Shown here: positions 21,330 through 34,008 of the stretch, piece after piece | How positions within the stretch are numbered: the first letter of the stretch is position 1 | Layout: every line of letters begins with the position of its first letter | Assembly (NCBI GenBank): GCA_950295325.1 | Contig: OX485803.1 | Location: forward strand, 72,247,554 to 72,311,553 | Origin: Polytrichum commune | Lineage: Eukaryota > Streptophyta > Polytrichopsida > Polytrichales > Polytrichaceae | DNA length: 64,000 nt | Direction of reading: 5' to 3' | The notes under the pieces: model-generated | Databases searched by the model: none | What the model was told of the DNA's origin: nothing | The model's input: the letters and a program-made list of their open reading frames with translations, nothing else | Position numbers and translations under genes: made by a program

Positions 21330-24300
21330 ATGCCAAGTGATTTCACGGAGGAGCGGGCGAAAGGCCTGGTGGGCAGGCGGATCACAATTTTGAGTATCGA
21401 TGGAGGCGGGGTGCGAGGTCTCATCCCGGCCACTATCCTTGCTGAGCTCGAGGGGAAGCTCCAGGTTACATACTTACACACATTCAAAATCTCACACACC
21501 TTGCCGTGTCAAATTCACCGCGTGATGCCTCTTGAAATCTCTCCAAATCTCCAAATCTAGGATGGTAGAATTCAACTTTCCGAAATTGTGGAGGAGGATG
21601 AGGTTGGCTGTGAATTTGACGCTGCTTTTTTTGGGGAACCGTTTGTATGATGCGTGTATGGATTTCGTTTCAAAACCATCATCGCTAGAATTGTTTTTTC
21701 TGGGCGTAATTGCTTCCTGTCGGCTCCATGGAGCATTGACTAGAATTCAGAAACCACTGGAGTGAGGAAAATGGTACCTTCATCCCCCAACTCGTAATCA
21801 GCATTTTGGATTAAGAATCCTGCGTGATGAGGAGTGCTTGAGAACTATTAAGCTGTAGTTTTGTGTGCTGAAATTAGAGGAGACGGCAAAAACACAGTGT
21901 AGATCGAAATGTGAGGTGAAGGAAGTGAACATCTTGAAAATTTGGGCACGAATGAAGACCTCGATAATTCATTAGTTGATCTACTGAGTCCGTGTGCGGT
22001 TCCATTGAAAAAATCAACGTGGTTAAATGGGTTCCAACATTTCCTTTCAACACGACCGAAAAAAGTGTTGTTTGAATGAACGAATCCGTCATCTCGGAGC
22101 TTTGGAGCATTTTTTGAGGGGATTCGGTCGTCTTTCTTTTCTTTCTTTCTTTCTTTGTATGGGAGGGATTCAAGTTTGTGAGCTGGATAAGTGCACAGCA
22201 GAATTACTCAACAACTCTCAGAGAGGAAGGCGATCGATTGACCAGTGTAGAAATTTCATCGAGTCGTATCCACATCCACCTATTCGACCATTTAGATTGG
22301 AACATAGAGTAGTAAGCCTTTGCTCCAATCTTCTGGTAGCCAATTTCGCTGGGATAAGTTCTGTTCGGAGCAAAGCACGATGGATTAAAGCCGACTCAGA
22401 AAATTTCCACCAGGACGACAAGAGTTCTCTTGATTTTTGAGGGTGCATAACTCAATCTTACTTCGGAGACATACATGTCACTTGGACAGAATCTCCATTC
22501 TCAGATCGGTGTCGTTTAAGAAAGAAGAGCGCCTTGACAATAGTATACCTACAGCTTCGAGGGAGGGAACAAAAAAAGTGGACTGAGATATCAAATACAT
22601 TCTCAAGTCTCAAACATTGCCTGTCATAAGAAAAGAATTTGCATTGTCATTGCAGAGGTGGAATCTTGTGGAGTCTACCATTTGTAATTCTCCATGAAGG
22701 TGGCTAGCAAGGTAAGTCTTGAATTTTTTTGAACATCTTCTCATTCTAATGGTGCATTTTCATTTGTTTGTGTTTCTGGGGAGCAGAGGCTTGATGGACC
22801 AGATGCGAGATTGGTGGATTACTTCGACGTTATAGCAGGGACAAGCACCGGTGGTCTCATCACATCCATGATTGCAACCCCAAGCACCCAAAATTCAGAT
22901 CGCCCACTATTCTCCGCACGAGAAGTCCAGCAGTTCTACCAGCAGTATGCCGACAAAATCTTTCCTCAAAACAAGTAAACCCCTAAACTCAACCCTAAAT
23001 CAAAAATACAATCGACGGTAATCATGATGTATGGATGCATGTAGAACCTCAATTATTGAATCTTGAAGATAGAATAAAAACTTAGAGGCTCCGTAACGCT
23101 CTCAAGTAGGTAGTTAATTTAGGTTCTAATGCAAATGAAGTTATTCTTAGGTGGTTCGGATAACCTTTGAAGAAGGATTTTTTTGGGACATACCTCTTCA
23201 ATTGAATCTTAATAGATGGAAGAATGCTTTGTAACTGGAGATAGGCAACAATGAGATAGGTGCCGTCTAACGACAGCTTAATGCCACTTTACTATGCTCC
23301 ATGGCATTCATCCATGTACCTAAGGATCTTGATTCTTGACATTTTTCTTCTTGAAGCTAGAAGAGAAAGACAACATCCTTACACATGCTTAAGAATGAGA
23401 ATGATATCATTAGAAACACACCCCTTCAATTATATCTTGGTAGATGGAAGAAGGCTTTGTGTTCGAAGAAGGTAGGCAACAATGAGATAGGTGTCGACTA
23501 ATGAGACCTTAATGCCGCTTGACTATGCTCCATGGCATTCATGCATGACATACTCAAGGACTACGATTCTTGAAAATTTCATTCTTGAAGCTAGAATAAA
23601 AAGAGAACGTCCTTATACACAATGCCTAAGAATGCTATGTTTGATGAGCCTATCAAGATCATCACAATCACAATCTAGGTAAGGCATCCTGAAAGTGTTT
23701 CTGGTGGAATTGCTGAAATGCAGGGGTCCATTTGGGCAGACTAGGCGAAATTTCATGGCGTTGAATGGCCCCAAATACAAGCCACGAGGGCTGGAGCGAT
23801 TGCTGGACCAATATTTTCAGTACAATCCGCACATCGACAGCGCCCTAACCTCCGTCGTCATTCCAGCGTTTGACACTAAAATTCAACAACCAATATTTTT
23901 CTCATCCTGGAAGGTAATTGTGTCCCTATAATCTTCACTGAACTTCAAAATCCCATCCTCTCAGATATTCGATTTGCACTTCTCTCAACCCTAAACCCTA
24001 AAACATAATTCGATCATCCCAAGTGGTTGCAGTTGATCTTTTGGAGTTCTCACTAATTGACACTACTATTTTTTGTCTTTAAATCTGTTGGGTGAGTTCA
24101 GGCAAAGATGGATCCACTTGACAATGCCCCCATCAAATTAGTCTGCCGAGCCACTTCTGCGGCGCCCACGTACCTCCCACCTGTTCAATTCACCCTCACT
24201 GACAACAGCACAGCTCCTCCTGCATCTCGAGAGTTCAATTTAATCGATGGAGGTGTTGCCGTCAATAACCCGGTAAGAAATTTTCTAACAGTAAGTTCCA

Positions 24301-27300
24301 ATGCAGACATTTAGTAGTTGTGTTCCAATTTTAGGTTTCAAGAGGCTTGTCTGCAGGTAATTGAGCTGACTCAGTGGGATTGTTGATGGCAATTTATTAG
24401 GTTTATTGTACTCGTACCTCTTTGATGAGTGCTTAGGACTTGCAGAGCATCCTCAATTAGCATGTAGCAAATGGTATAATTCTTAGATAATCCTGATACC
24501 CATAGAATGACTCTATTGGGGGAAGCTCTTCTTCAATTGAATCTTGGTAAATGGAAGAAAGCTTTGTGTTGTAAAAAATGATAGGCAAACAGTGAGATAG
24601 GTGTCGACTAATGACAGCTTAATGCCACTTGACTATGCTCCTGGGCATTCATGCATGTACTCAAAACCTTGATTCTTGAGAATTTATTCTTGAAGCTAGA
24701 ATAGAAAGAGAATGTCCTTACTCATGATGCTCAAGAATGCTACGTGCATTGCTATATCTAAATTTAGGTTCTAGAATACTTTGCGGCCTCCACATAAATT
24801 GAGCTGACTTGGGGTTGTTGATGGTATTTTTATTAGGTTCTATTGCACTCGTACCTCTTGATGAGTGCTTAGAACTTGCGTCAATGTGCAAACTAATGCA
24901 GGTCTTTAGGTATCATAGTAATCCACAGTCTACAAATCTTTCTATCACTTGAAGTTCTTTGCTAAGAATTATGCTCCCTTACCCTGGGCAAGAGAATAAT
25001 ATGGGCAAAGGCCGGGAATAAACATGTTGTGATTTTCAAAGGATCACAGCCTAAGTCTCAGTGCCGTGGCAAGATCCCCTATGTAACATGGCATCTCTTT
25101 TAATGTAGAAAGGGTAAGGGAGTTAGCAATGTTACGAAGTTGCAATCTTCTGTGCCTGACTGGATTGAATATAATTTTGTATGTCCTCCTCACTTTACCT
25201 GTATCCATCGGTGCGGACAGACATATGTGGCCATCACCCAGGCGATTAAGGAGGTTCAGTCAGGTGGCGCTATGGGAGACAGAGTTGATTATAATGTAAG
25301 CTGCATACCCATCTTTAGGTTTCACAATGTCACAGATGTTGTGTTATTCTGCTCAACTCTCAAGAACAACATAGGAGAGTCACAGAGTTTGTTGTATGGT
25401 CATCTTGTACAAAATGTGGAAGGCATAAGAAGTTTCCATGAAAATGAGCATGTACCTTTTGTTTGGATTCAAGCTACTTAGAACTTCTTGTTATCTTCAT
25501 CCTCTATTCCGTTTGCACACTTTGATTCATCAGAAGACTCATGGATGGATAGGTCTCAAATTGAGTAGCTAGTCCACTCGCTATTGTGATAAGAAGTCTA
25601 AGATGAGAGATCCTCTGATGAATGGGGTGGTGTTTGTCAATCTTACCTCAGTAGAAATTTTTAACATGCATGATCAAGGGCTGAGGCTCTGTGGGATGCA
25701 ACATTCTCCTCATTTCTTCTCCCAACAAAAGAGATCACGAACCATTTTAATAAAAAAACTTGTGGACATCAGCAGACAGATACTTCTTTTCAGAATCCTA
25801 AATTGCTGAGGAACCAACAACCACACTAAACATTTGATTAGTGTGGTAGTAAAATTGGTATGCCATGTTGATTAGAGTGGTCTTCGTTGCTTGTCATGTA
25901 GCACCAAGTGTCACATGACACCCTCTCTAGGTTGCTAGACAATGAATGTAATTCAGTGAAGAATAAGGTATGTGGGTGCTATTCTTCTACCGATTAGATT
26001 TACACAACGAAACTTATGTTGCATAGTAAATCTACGATGAAGCATCAACAAAAATCGGAATGAAAATTGGACCTACCCTGATCTTGTTATGGTTATTGAA
26101 AGCACATGTTTGTTGATTTCTTAATTGAATACACAACCCCTCCCAATTGTGTTCACTATTGGGTGTGGAGTAGTTAATAAAATCTGAAGACGTAGTGTAG
26201 TCTCTTGTAAACATGTGTCTGTATGTTGGTTGCTCTTTATCCTTACCGAACCACATACCAATCAAATGTTTGGGTCCAATTAAGAATAATAACCATATAA
26301 CACTCGCTTACCTAATTGTGGGCCACAATAAATCCGATATTTAGTGTAGTGTTTCTCACATTCTTCCATGTCTTCTTGTAGACGTACAACGACTTGTTGG
26401 TATTGTCACTTGGGACTGGTCAACAAACAGTGGGCTATGATGCTAAGGAAGTAGCAAAATGGGGGGTGGTGGATTGGTTGGTCAACAAAGGGGAGGCACC
26501 CTTGGTGGACATGGTGTTTAATGCCAGTGCTGATATGGTGGACTACAATCTTTCTATTATTTTCCAATCCCAAAATTGTTCCCACAATTATCTTCGTATT
26601 CAGGTATATATTCATCTTCTTGGTTCTCATCCACCTATGTATTCCTTCTTCATGTGGTGCTTCCATAGTTATAACTGTTTCATACTTCAAATCTAGTAAC
26701 ATTACCTACTGAAACTAGAGTCATAGTGCAAACAATCATATGTAACTTATATTGGAGGAGTTCATAAACATTTTTTAACATCTTAATGATATTGGAGTTG
26801 TCCTTACAGCCTCTTGAAAACTCATGTTTTGACATGAAGTTTTATATCACTTTGGACAAATAATATTAATGTTTTGAAAAGCGTTCAAATAGTGTCGGAA
26901 CCCCCAATTTTGGTAAATTGAAGCAGAGGCATTTCACTTTGACCAGTATATGGCTATGTGGAAAATGACTTGTCATGGCAGACTAGTCTTTTGAAGTCAC
27001 CTAAAAATGGTGCTCTCAAAAGTTTGACAAGGGAGTTCATTTTTAGATAGCAGTGTCTCATGGCCAAAGTCAAAACACATTGGCCATGAGAATCACATTG
27101 GTCATCACTTGGTTTTGAGCTAAAAAAACTGATCCCCTCGCTTATCTCACCACATGCAGACCGACAACTTGATGGGCAACTTAGCTTCTGTAGATGACTC
27201 ATCTCAAACAAACTTGTGGAAGCTGGTGGCTTTGGCGAAGCACCTGCTGGATGAGCCAGTCACAGAGCGTAACTTCCAAACAGGAAAGCTCACTTCTATT

Positions 27301-29655
27301 CCTTGTAGTGGAACGAACCGCGAAGCCCTCTACAGGTGCAATGTCCCTCTTTCTCCACCATGTTCTTGACTGTGTTAACCCCTACAGGGAGTTAATTGTG
27401 ACTCCTTTTCCCGTGAAATTATGAACCTGTATGCGGACATTAATTTCGGTATTGAGATTTTAGTACTTGGGATGGTGTGTCACAATAAAGCTCTGTATCG
27501 TCAACATAACATCAATTTTCTGGTGTAAATGACACAACCATTGTCATATTATCTATTCATGCATTGATGTCCTTTTCAAGCTCTTGACCAATCACACAAA
27601 ATGAGCTGTACCTCTGTGCTATGTGCATATAAGGTAGACGGAGCTCAAACCAACACCCTAAAATCTTTCACAATAAGTACACATTGATTATGTGAATGTC
27701 CACCTTCTTAACATCATCTTTTCGGTTTGGTTTTGGGTCACCTACAAATAAAACTTTGAGCCCTATAGTTTTTAAATACGGAATTCAAATAAGACATGCT
27801 TTGGTAGTGCATTGGAATCCCATGTCATTTGCTAACAAAAATCATTTTAAATTGTGTTAAATCCAATAAGAGTATGTGTACTCAGTTTTTAAAGTGATGG
27901 TTTTAGCACCATCTACCATAACATATGATCCTAGCATAATGTCCCTACCATATGGTCCTAGCTAGCAGTTGATTTCTGATGCACCGTACCCTACTACGCA
28001 TGGGCCACCCAATCATAGCGGGGTATGCATGGGTGAATCATATATTTTCAATCAACCATGTGGGAACCTAAGGGCTTGCCCTTGGGAGTTGGAAATAGGA
28101 GCCAATCCCGTTCAAGGTATTCACCTTCAAAAGGAGACACTAGTCTTCACATGCCCTCTAATTCTCATTATGCCCGTTCCCAGATTACATATATAGTACC
28201 TTAGACCAACTTGAAATTGAAGCAACACCATAATTCATTCATGCCAGTGACAACATCGGAGTCGTCTTTCTTTTCTTTTCTTCTCTTTCCTCTATATGGT
28301 TAATATGATCATGGTCACCTCGACTAACTTGGATATTTGACCACTTTCTTCATACAGATTTGCCGACTGGCTATCTGAGGAGCGAAGGACGCGTGTAGCC
28401 GATGCAATTGCAGCAGCTACAGAATCAGCGCAGACTCCAGCACAAGTCGACCCATCCCCCGAACCAGTCCCGGAACCGGCCGCCTTGGAATCAGCAGCAC
28501 CAATTGCTCCGGTGCTCACCGAAGAATCCGTGATCGTTACACAACCTCCCGGAGCAGATCAGGATCGGACATCCGCCGGGGAAACAGAGGTTGCGAACAC
28601 AGCTAGTAAGGAGGAGGAAATAGGGGAGGACGGGACTGCCACCACCGCGACAACAACAGTGACAATAATAAAAGAAGAGATCATACTAAAGGAAGAGGTC
28701 CAAAAGGCGTATGTGAATTTTCCATACGTGCCACGAGCCAAGTATGTGAAAGACACGACATATGACGTGCAACCCGTGGATCCGTCACCTTACGTCCCGT
28801 ACAGCCACGCCCCGTATGATTACAGGTCTGGGTACACTGCGAACCCGGCGTATAACGAATCCTCCTCCGACTCCGGCTACAACACAACCTGGAGCTCGTA
28901 TACTTCGTTGTATTCCTCGCCAGCTCCTTACGGATCGGCGTATAACACCACCACCGGGAATGATTCGGGGTCGTCGACGTATGTGCCACCGCCACCCCCA
29001 TTCGAGGGCGCACGGCTCACACCCTCGTTCCAGCAGCGTGCGGTGGACGTCATGGAGCCCTCGTACTCGGCCGACTCGTCGTACAGGAGCCCCAGGTACA
29101 AAGGAGACTTGTAAAGATTCTTTGTCATGAATATGGAAAGGGGGCCTATAGTTTTATGGTCGATTTAACAAACCTTAATCCTTGCTGTCCTGAACTCCTT
29201 AAAATTGGGAACGTTCCCAGCATTGCTTCTCACCTTCAACTGACATTAATGGCATGAATCCTTGGCGCAGGTACGAAGCTTCATACGCCGACGTCGAGCC
29301 CAAGTATGTGTCCCCGTACACGTCCTCTTCCTACACCGAGGGCCGTGAGTACGAAACCACCTCTACAACGTATGCCTCCGGAAATCCATATGAACCTTTC
29401 CATAAACCGGTGCCAAGCTACTCCGCCGCAGACACATCACTTCGAACCTCGGCCTACGAGACACCGGCCTACAGATCGGAGGACACGTCATTCAGGCCAC
29501 GGGAACCGACGTATTATTCCTCGTCATTCGGGTCCACGAGCTACAACAACAACTCGAGCTCGTACTCTGATTCATTGAGGTCGGAAGATCGGCAAGAAAG
29601 CAGCGGAAACGGCTCCGGGAGACGGTTCACCGACTTTTTTGGCCTGTTCTCGTGA
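21330..29655 (+). CDS. Patatin-like phospholipase with long Ser/Tyr/Pro-rich C-terminal tail
   Basis: Nine exons: 21330-21464, 22787-22974, 23724-23913, 24102-24272, 25221-25295, 26382-26603, 27160-27335, 28358-29095, 29271-29655. All introns are GT..AG and the phases agree, giving 759 residues. Residues 15-400 form a complete patatin lipid acyl hydrolase domain: DGGGVRG at 24-30 (oxyanion hole), GTSTGG with nucleophile Ser65, TSAAPTYLP, and DGG with catalytic Asp220. The family acts on phospholipids and galactolipids through a Ser-Asp dyad. Patatin-like proteins are usually about 400-450 residues; here ~355 more follow. These start with Pro/Ala/Glu-rich sequence, pass a short KEE-rich stretch and become Ser/Tyr/Pro/Thr-rich, ending in [11 protein letters not shown]. 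Retention of intron 8 would stop translation at 29114, giving ~637 residues. No signal peptide is evident. The exons are read by eye and have no cDNA support, but the domain alignment is strong. Confidence 0.88.
23230..23640 (+). repeat. Two intronic copies of a ~200-bp repeat (patatin intron 2)
   Basis: Copies at about 23230-23400 and 23430-23640 share GGCAACAATGAGATAGGTG, CTTAATGCC-CTT-ACTATG, CTCCATGGCATTCAT and TTCTTGAAGCTAGAA. A third copy lies in intron 4 at 24527-24742. All are on the gene strand and non-coding. Confidence 0.8.
24358..24895 (+). repeat. Repeats within patatin intron 4
   Basis: The third copy of the intron 2 repeat (24527-24742) is bracketed by two copies of another sequence, 24358-24450 and 24797-24890 (AATTGAGCTGACT, GGGTTGTTGATGG, ACTCGTACCTCTTGATGAG, GCTTAG-ACTTGC), offset ~438 bp. 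This looks like a local duplication inside the intron. Confidence 0.75.
25968..26275 (-). mobile_element. Foldback family C fragment in patatin intron 5
   Basis: Matches the right arm of the 7985-8840 element (TAGATTTACACAACGAAACT, AAATCTACGATGAAGCATC, CCTCCCAATTGTGTTCACTA, CATACCAATCAAATG). Only one arm is recognisable. Confidence 0.65.
26880..27100. repeat. Repeat in patatin intron 6, related to the 5210-5555 foldback core
   Basis: Shares TCAAATAGTGTCGGAACCCC then CAATTT with 5295-5325, and GTGCTC-T-AA-GTTTGA-AAGGG with the 5343-5370 region. Non-coding. Confidence 0.5.
27995..28290 (-). repeat. Dispersed repeat in patatin intron 7
   Basis: Reverse-complement partner of 7605-7900, the repeat abutting the PPR stop codon. 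It ends within 70 bp of exon 8 of the patatin gene. Confidence 0.75.
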
Positions 29656-32070
29656 GCTCGATTGGATATTTGATCCTGCAACTGCATCATACCTTGCAGC
29701 TACTACTAATCAAATTCTGTAAGTTGTAACCCACCCTGCACCAGGTATTGATACGATGACCGTAACTCGGCTCCATCACCCAGGAAATGATTTTGAAACT
29801 CCTGTAATCTAGTCGCACAGCGCCAAAAGGGGGCCGAAAGTTCACCAATTGCAGGACTGTTAGATTAAGATTATGATCCAGGTATTGAACTGATAATTTC
29901 ATTGCACGCGATGTACGGTTGTCCACCAGTTTTTGTGCCTTCACGTTGGGGTGAAACTGCAAATGAACATTTGAGCATATGAGACTCAAGACATTTCGAG
30001 TAAGCTAGTTGTAGTCTCTGACGACGTATGTGATTCAACAATTGTTAGAGCCAAATGTGGCACTGTATATACAAATTGGCTATATATGTGTGACGATGGT
30101 GTGTCAGTTGGCTAATTTGATATGTTGCATTCCCGTTACATTATTACTTCATGTTGCTGGAAACTTATGGAAGTTTTCTTTGCAAGTTTCTCAAAACAGC
30201 TCCTTGTCATATCTTCATCAGAGTCAAAATGTGAATTCTTCTAGAATGGAAACTGGCGGTTCTCATAATCGGATTCTTAATACTGGTCTGAGTTCACATA
30301 GTATGACATTCTCAGTGTAAATGGAGCACTTCACCTGCAAATTTTCCTACATGTTTTCACCAGTGGGATCGTATCTAAATAATGACAGCTGTTGTTCTTG
30401 TAAGAGATCGTATCCCCTTTACTAGGTCTTGTCATATTTCAGTTTATATTATACTGAATATCCATTTAGCATGTGTGGTACTAATTCCCAAAACACACCC
30501 TATGTGCCAAATCTCAAAATTATTGAAGCTGAGTGAAACTAAATTTATAAATACATACTCATTTACCATACATTTTAAGAAAATTAATGCATGTTCTAAG
30601 GTGTTTGTAGAGTGTATAATTTATTTTGGTGAGCTCAAAAAAATTTCTTTTTCTTTTCAATCCACGTCTCCCGAGGCATCTCCTATCACCAAGAAATTAA
30701 ACAGAGCTTGTGTTGAGAGTTTCCGGCATTGACACTTTGGATTCCCAAAACCCTAGTCTATCGTCTACTGGAACTAATTTCATAGCATAAAGAAATTTAA
30801 TATCACCTTCACTAATTTCCCACACACACTATTAGCCCACCCTCACTAAATGAGATAATCAAGGTAGTTGATCTTGAATGTTTGTGGTACCTAGTGCAAC
30901 TAATGTACACAATAGAAGCAATTTACATTTTTGAATGCTCTAAACTCAAAGCAAACAAACAAGACATCTTCGCAATGCTCAACGAGGCCCTAAGAGGAGC
31001 AATGTGCATACAATGTGGAGCTTTGGGAAGCTTATCAACCTTCTCCAAGACTCAAGAAACCTTCCAAACACATGTCTAAACCCAAAGCAAACAACAAGGC
31101 ATGTTTTCAATTCTCAATGAAACCCTAAGAGAAGCAATGTGCAAATAATATGGAGCTTTAGAAGAGGATCAACCTTTTCTAAGGCTCCCAATGCAAGGGG
31201 CCTCCCCAAGGCTTTAGAGATCGTAACAAACTCAAATTGATATGATTGTTTCACAATTGTTGTGCGCAATCATAATGCATTATCTCCATATGTCTTCACA
31301 AGATGTGACAAGATATTTAATGGGTACTCAATCTACAATCTCACGTCTACTTTAGATGGTGGTTTTGATATTGAGTGTTTTCTAATTTATGGTCTAATTA
31401 TGTAAAGACACAATGTTAACTATTTTATTTAAGATATGTACCATGTAGTTTCAAACTTGCATGTTAAATGGCCAAAGAATTTTGAGGTTTTTATTTGGGT
31501 TCTAATATCACAAGATCAAAATTTAATTCTCATCAAAGTGACTCAAAATATGATTTCTTGTATTAGAAAATCCCTATATTTATCGATTAATTTCAAATAA
31601 GTTCCTCAAAACTCTAACATGTGATACTTAACGTGTCATTCTTTATATCCTTCAAAAATAAGCTCAATGTTGTCCAAATCATAGCTCTACAACTAATATA
31701 TTTGTTATAATCTTGCAGTTAAATTAGTAAAACATTGACAGTTGAGACCAACATGGAGTTTTGTAGTCATTGACTTCTTTATATGATCTGCCATATAGTT
31801 AGATAATTATGTTAGATGTTTGTCGGGTTTTGATTTGTAAATTCTCAAAAAGGGGCCTAGAAGATGACATCTTTTGGACATCCCAATTTCCCATATGGCA
31901 TCAATAAAATGGGAGAACTGGCAATTTCTTACAAATGAACTGACTAATATGGACCAAAAGCCAAGTATAGAAGGGGGTAACTTGGATGGACATCCAATTA
32001 ATTATGGGAGGAAACCAAATATCAACCAGTCTTCATCTTGAAATAATGAATAATTAGTGGATTAACTAAC
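29656..32070. other. Spacer after the patatin gene
   Basis: The first few hundred bases are probably 3' UTR. No gene is recognised beyond. A 136-bp tandem duplication lies at 30939-31186. The remainder is AT-rich with short, motif-free frames. Confidence 0.4.
30939..31186 (+). repeat. Tandem duplication, ~136-bp unit
   Basis: Two units start TCTAAACTCAAAGCAAAC (30939) and TCTAAACCCAAAGCAAAC (31075), each followed by CAATG-TCAACGA/TCAATGA, CCCTAAGAG and GCAATGTGCA, TGGAGCTTT and CTTCTCCAAG/CTTTTCTAAG. It is non-coding as far as can be seen. Confidence 0.75.
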
Positions 32071-32445
32071 TACACCAAATATGATATTTAGTGTCACCAA
32101 TTCTAATTGTCTTGCTCAATACAAATTGTAAACCGCGGTGTAGGGTCAACAACACTAGAAGTTAACCCAACATAATTTGTCATTCCTTGTAAATTTTTGG
32201 GTGATTTTAGATTTACAGTGTTGCAGTTACTGTCACTTACCAAGTGATTTTTCATCCAAATGTCAATCATCCATGACAATATTTCATCACAAGTTGCTTA
32301 CAAGAGAAGGTGGGGTTATGGCTAATAGATGAACTCATCCATCATCCATGACAATATTTGTTCACTTATTCATAAGAAGTGTCATTCGAAAAGTTACCGC
32401 AGCGACATAAAATACCATATGATGCTAAATATTATATTTAGTGTA
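32071..32445 (-). mobile_element. MITE family A, copy 2 (inverted)
   Basis: Reverse-complement match to 2376-2733 and 58821-59180. It starts CCAAATATGATATTTAGTGT and ends with TAAATATTATATTTAGTGTA, showing the self-palindromic TIR at both ends. Confidence 0.8.
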
Positions 32446-33194
32446 ACACCTTGGATATTAACCGTCCCCCTAAGAGTATCGGCGGATATTGGACAACCCT
32501 CAAGGGTATAGACCGGATTTCAACCATGTTTTTGGAGGGTCATGAGGGCGAGTGTACTCTCCTCCCCTCACCATTTTCGGACTCATTTTTCCTCTCCTCT
32601 CTTCTCTCAAGCACGGAAGTCTATTGCAGCCTCTCCTCTCTCAAGCACGAGAGCTTTTTGCAACCTCTCCTCTTTCGAGCACACCTTTCTCAAGCACAAA
32701 AATCTTTTGTATGTAGCTTTGTCTTTGAGGTTTGTAACTTTATCTTTGAAGTTTGCATATTTGCCTTCTTCATCTCCATTCATCTTAGGCCCTTAACTTA
32801 ACTTATTAAACTTCCATATTTTCTTCCCTAGCCTCGGCCAATGATTCATTTCAACACTTTTTATATATGTTTGCTTCCACATCGCAAGTTTATGCTGCAG
32901 ATCTGCTTTCAAAGCTTGCCACAACTTCCGCTATCAAAATTTACGCCAAAAACCTTGTGTGCTTATGCTGTGTGTACTTAACACTTTAGGTGAGACTGTA
33001 TCCATTTCTTTCAGTTTCAAATCCAGGTTGGATTGATGATGATGATGATGTCCTCATGTTTAACTTTGTGATTCTCTTTTGCATGGAGATTAGCTGCTCA
33101 TCATGAACATGGTGTTGTTGTGTTTCATGATTTGTCTCGAAAGTGTATTGCAATTGCGGCATTCACTTAGGGTTTGATGCAAGGAACGGAGAGA
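32446..33194. other. Spacer with a pyrimidine-rich short tandem repeat
   Basis: Between about 32595 and 32705 the phrase CTCTCAAGCACG plus GCAGCCTCTCCT is repeated two to three times with a ~34-bp period. The surrounding CT-rich sequence resembles a leader exon, but no coding region follows. No gene is called. Confidence 0.4.
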
Positions 33195-33320
33195 ACCCAA
33201 CCTCTAGTTACAAATGAACTGGTTGAGTTTGAGAAATATCCGGTTGAAGTCCAGGACTTCAGGAAATGTACTGAAGATTTTAGAGGAATCTGTGGAATAT
33301 AACTCAAATCAATAAAGAAA
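33195..33320 (+). repeat. Dispersed repeat with CCGGTT motif, copy 2
   Basis: Same-strand match to 18475-18605 (GTTGAGTTTGAGAAATA-CCGG, TTTTAGAGGAATCTGTGGAA). Confidence 0.65.
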
Positions 33321-33470
33321 AATGAAAAGATCAAAACATGGAAATGACAAGGATTTTAACTAATTATGCCTAAAAACCTCCTCGTCACTGGTTTGAGCAT
33401 TTTGTATTTTGTCAGCATTTTAATGGGTGGAGAGAATCTTGTGTTCAGATTGGTGCAAACCTCTGCGTCT

Positions 33471-34008
33471 AAGGGCCGCTTTACACTTAGAGGCCAGGCC
33501 AATTCGTTGTGTAAGAGGCTTGAAATCCTCATTTGTGATTGGTCAAAAGGCTCAAATCGGCCCCAACCCCTTTACATCTAGAGGCCGGGCCGATTTGGTG
33601 GTATGATTTTTTAAATTAAAAAATGTATGTTATGACACGGCCCGAGCTCGTTGAATTGGGTGCACCCAAAATGGAAGGCCAATTCTTGGCCTAGAGGCCA
33701 ATGTCATATTCCACTAAAAAAATCTTCTTAAATAAAGTATAATTTTTTAAAGTGAACTAGATCCATTGGATTATGTGGAATCTAAAGGCTCTATCTTAGA
33801 TTATGCTACATCCGTTGGATTGGGCTAATTTTTTTGAATCAGCTTGGCTTCTTGGCCCGAGGGCCTTTACATATGGGAAAATTGGCCCCCGGTATAATCT
33901 TATTATAATGTGTAGTAGAGGCCGGCCTCCAACCCAAAAAAGGCTGAAATTTTGTGCAATCAGCCTCAAGGGAAATTGGCCCGGCCTCTAGGTGTAAAGC
34001 GGCCCTAA
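33471..34008. mobile_element. TIR element, AGGGCC-CTTTACAC family, copy 2
   Basis: The left end AAGGGCCGCTTTACACTTAG with GAGGCC-GGCCAATT is mirrored by the right end, read inverted as TTAGGGCCGCTTTACACCTA. Further internal GGCC-rich inverted segments (TTTACATCTAGAGGCCGGGC near 33570; GGCCCGAGGGCCTTTACATA near 33856) add a second tier. 538 bp, non-coding. Confidence 0.8.

Noticed and set aside
20980-21336. Minus-strand frame of ~118 codons overlapping the patatin start
   Set aside because: It opens without an ATG and is produced by the tandem duplication in the leader; it has no recognisable domain.
28681-29130. Long alternative frames over patatin exon 8
   Set aside because: These are shadows of the GC-rich, low-complexity coding exon.
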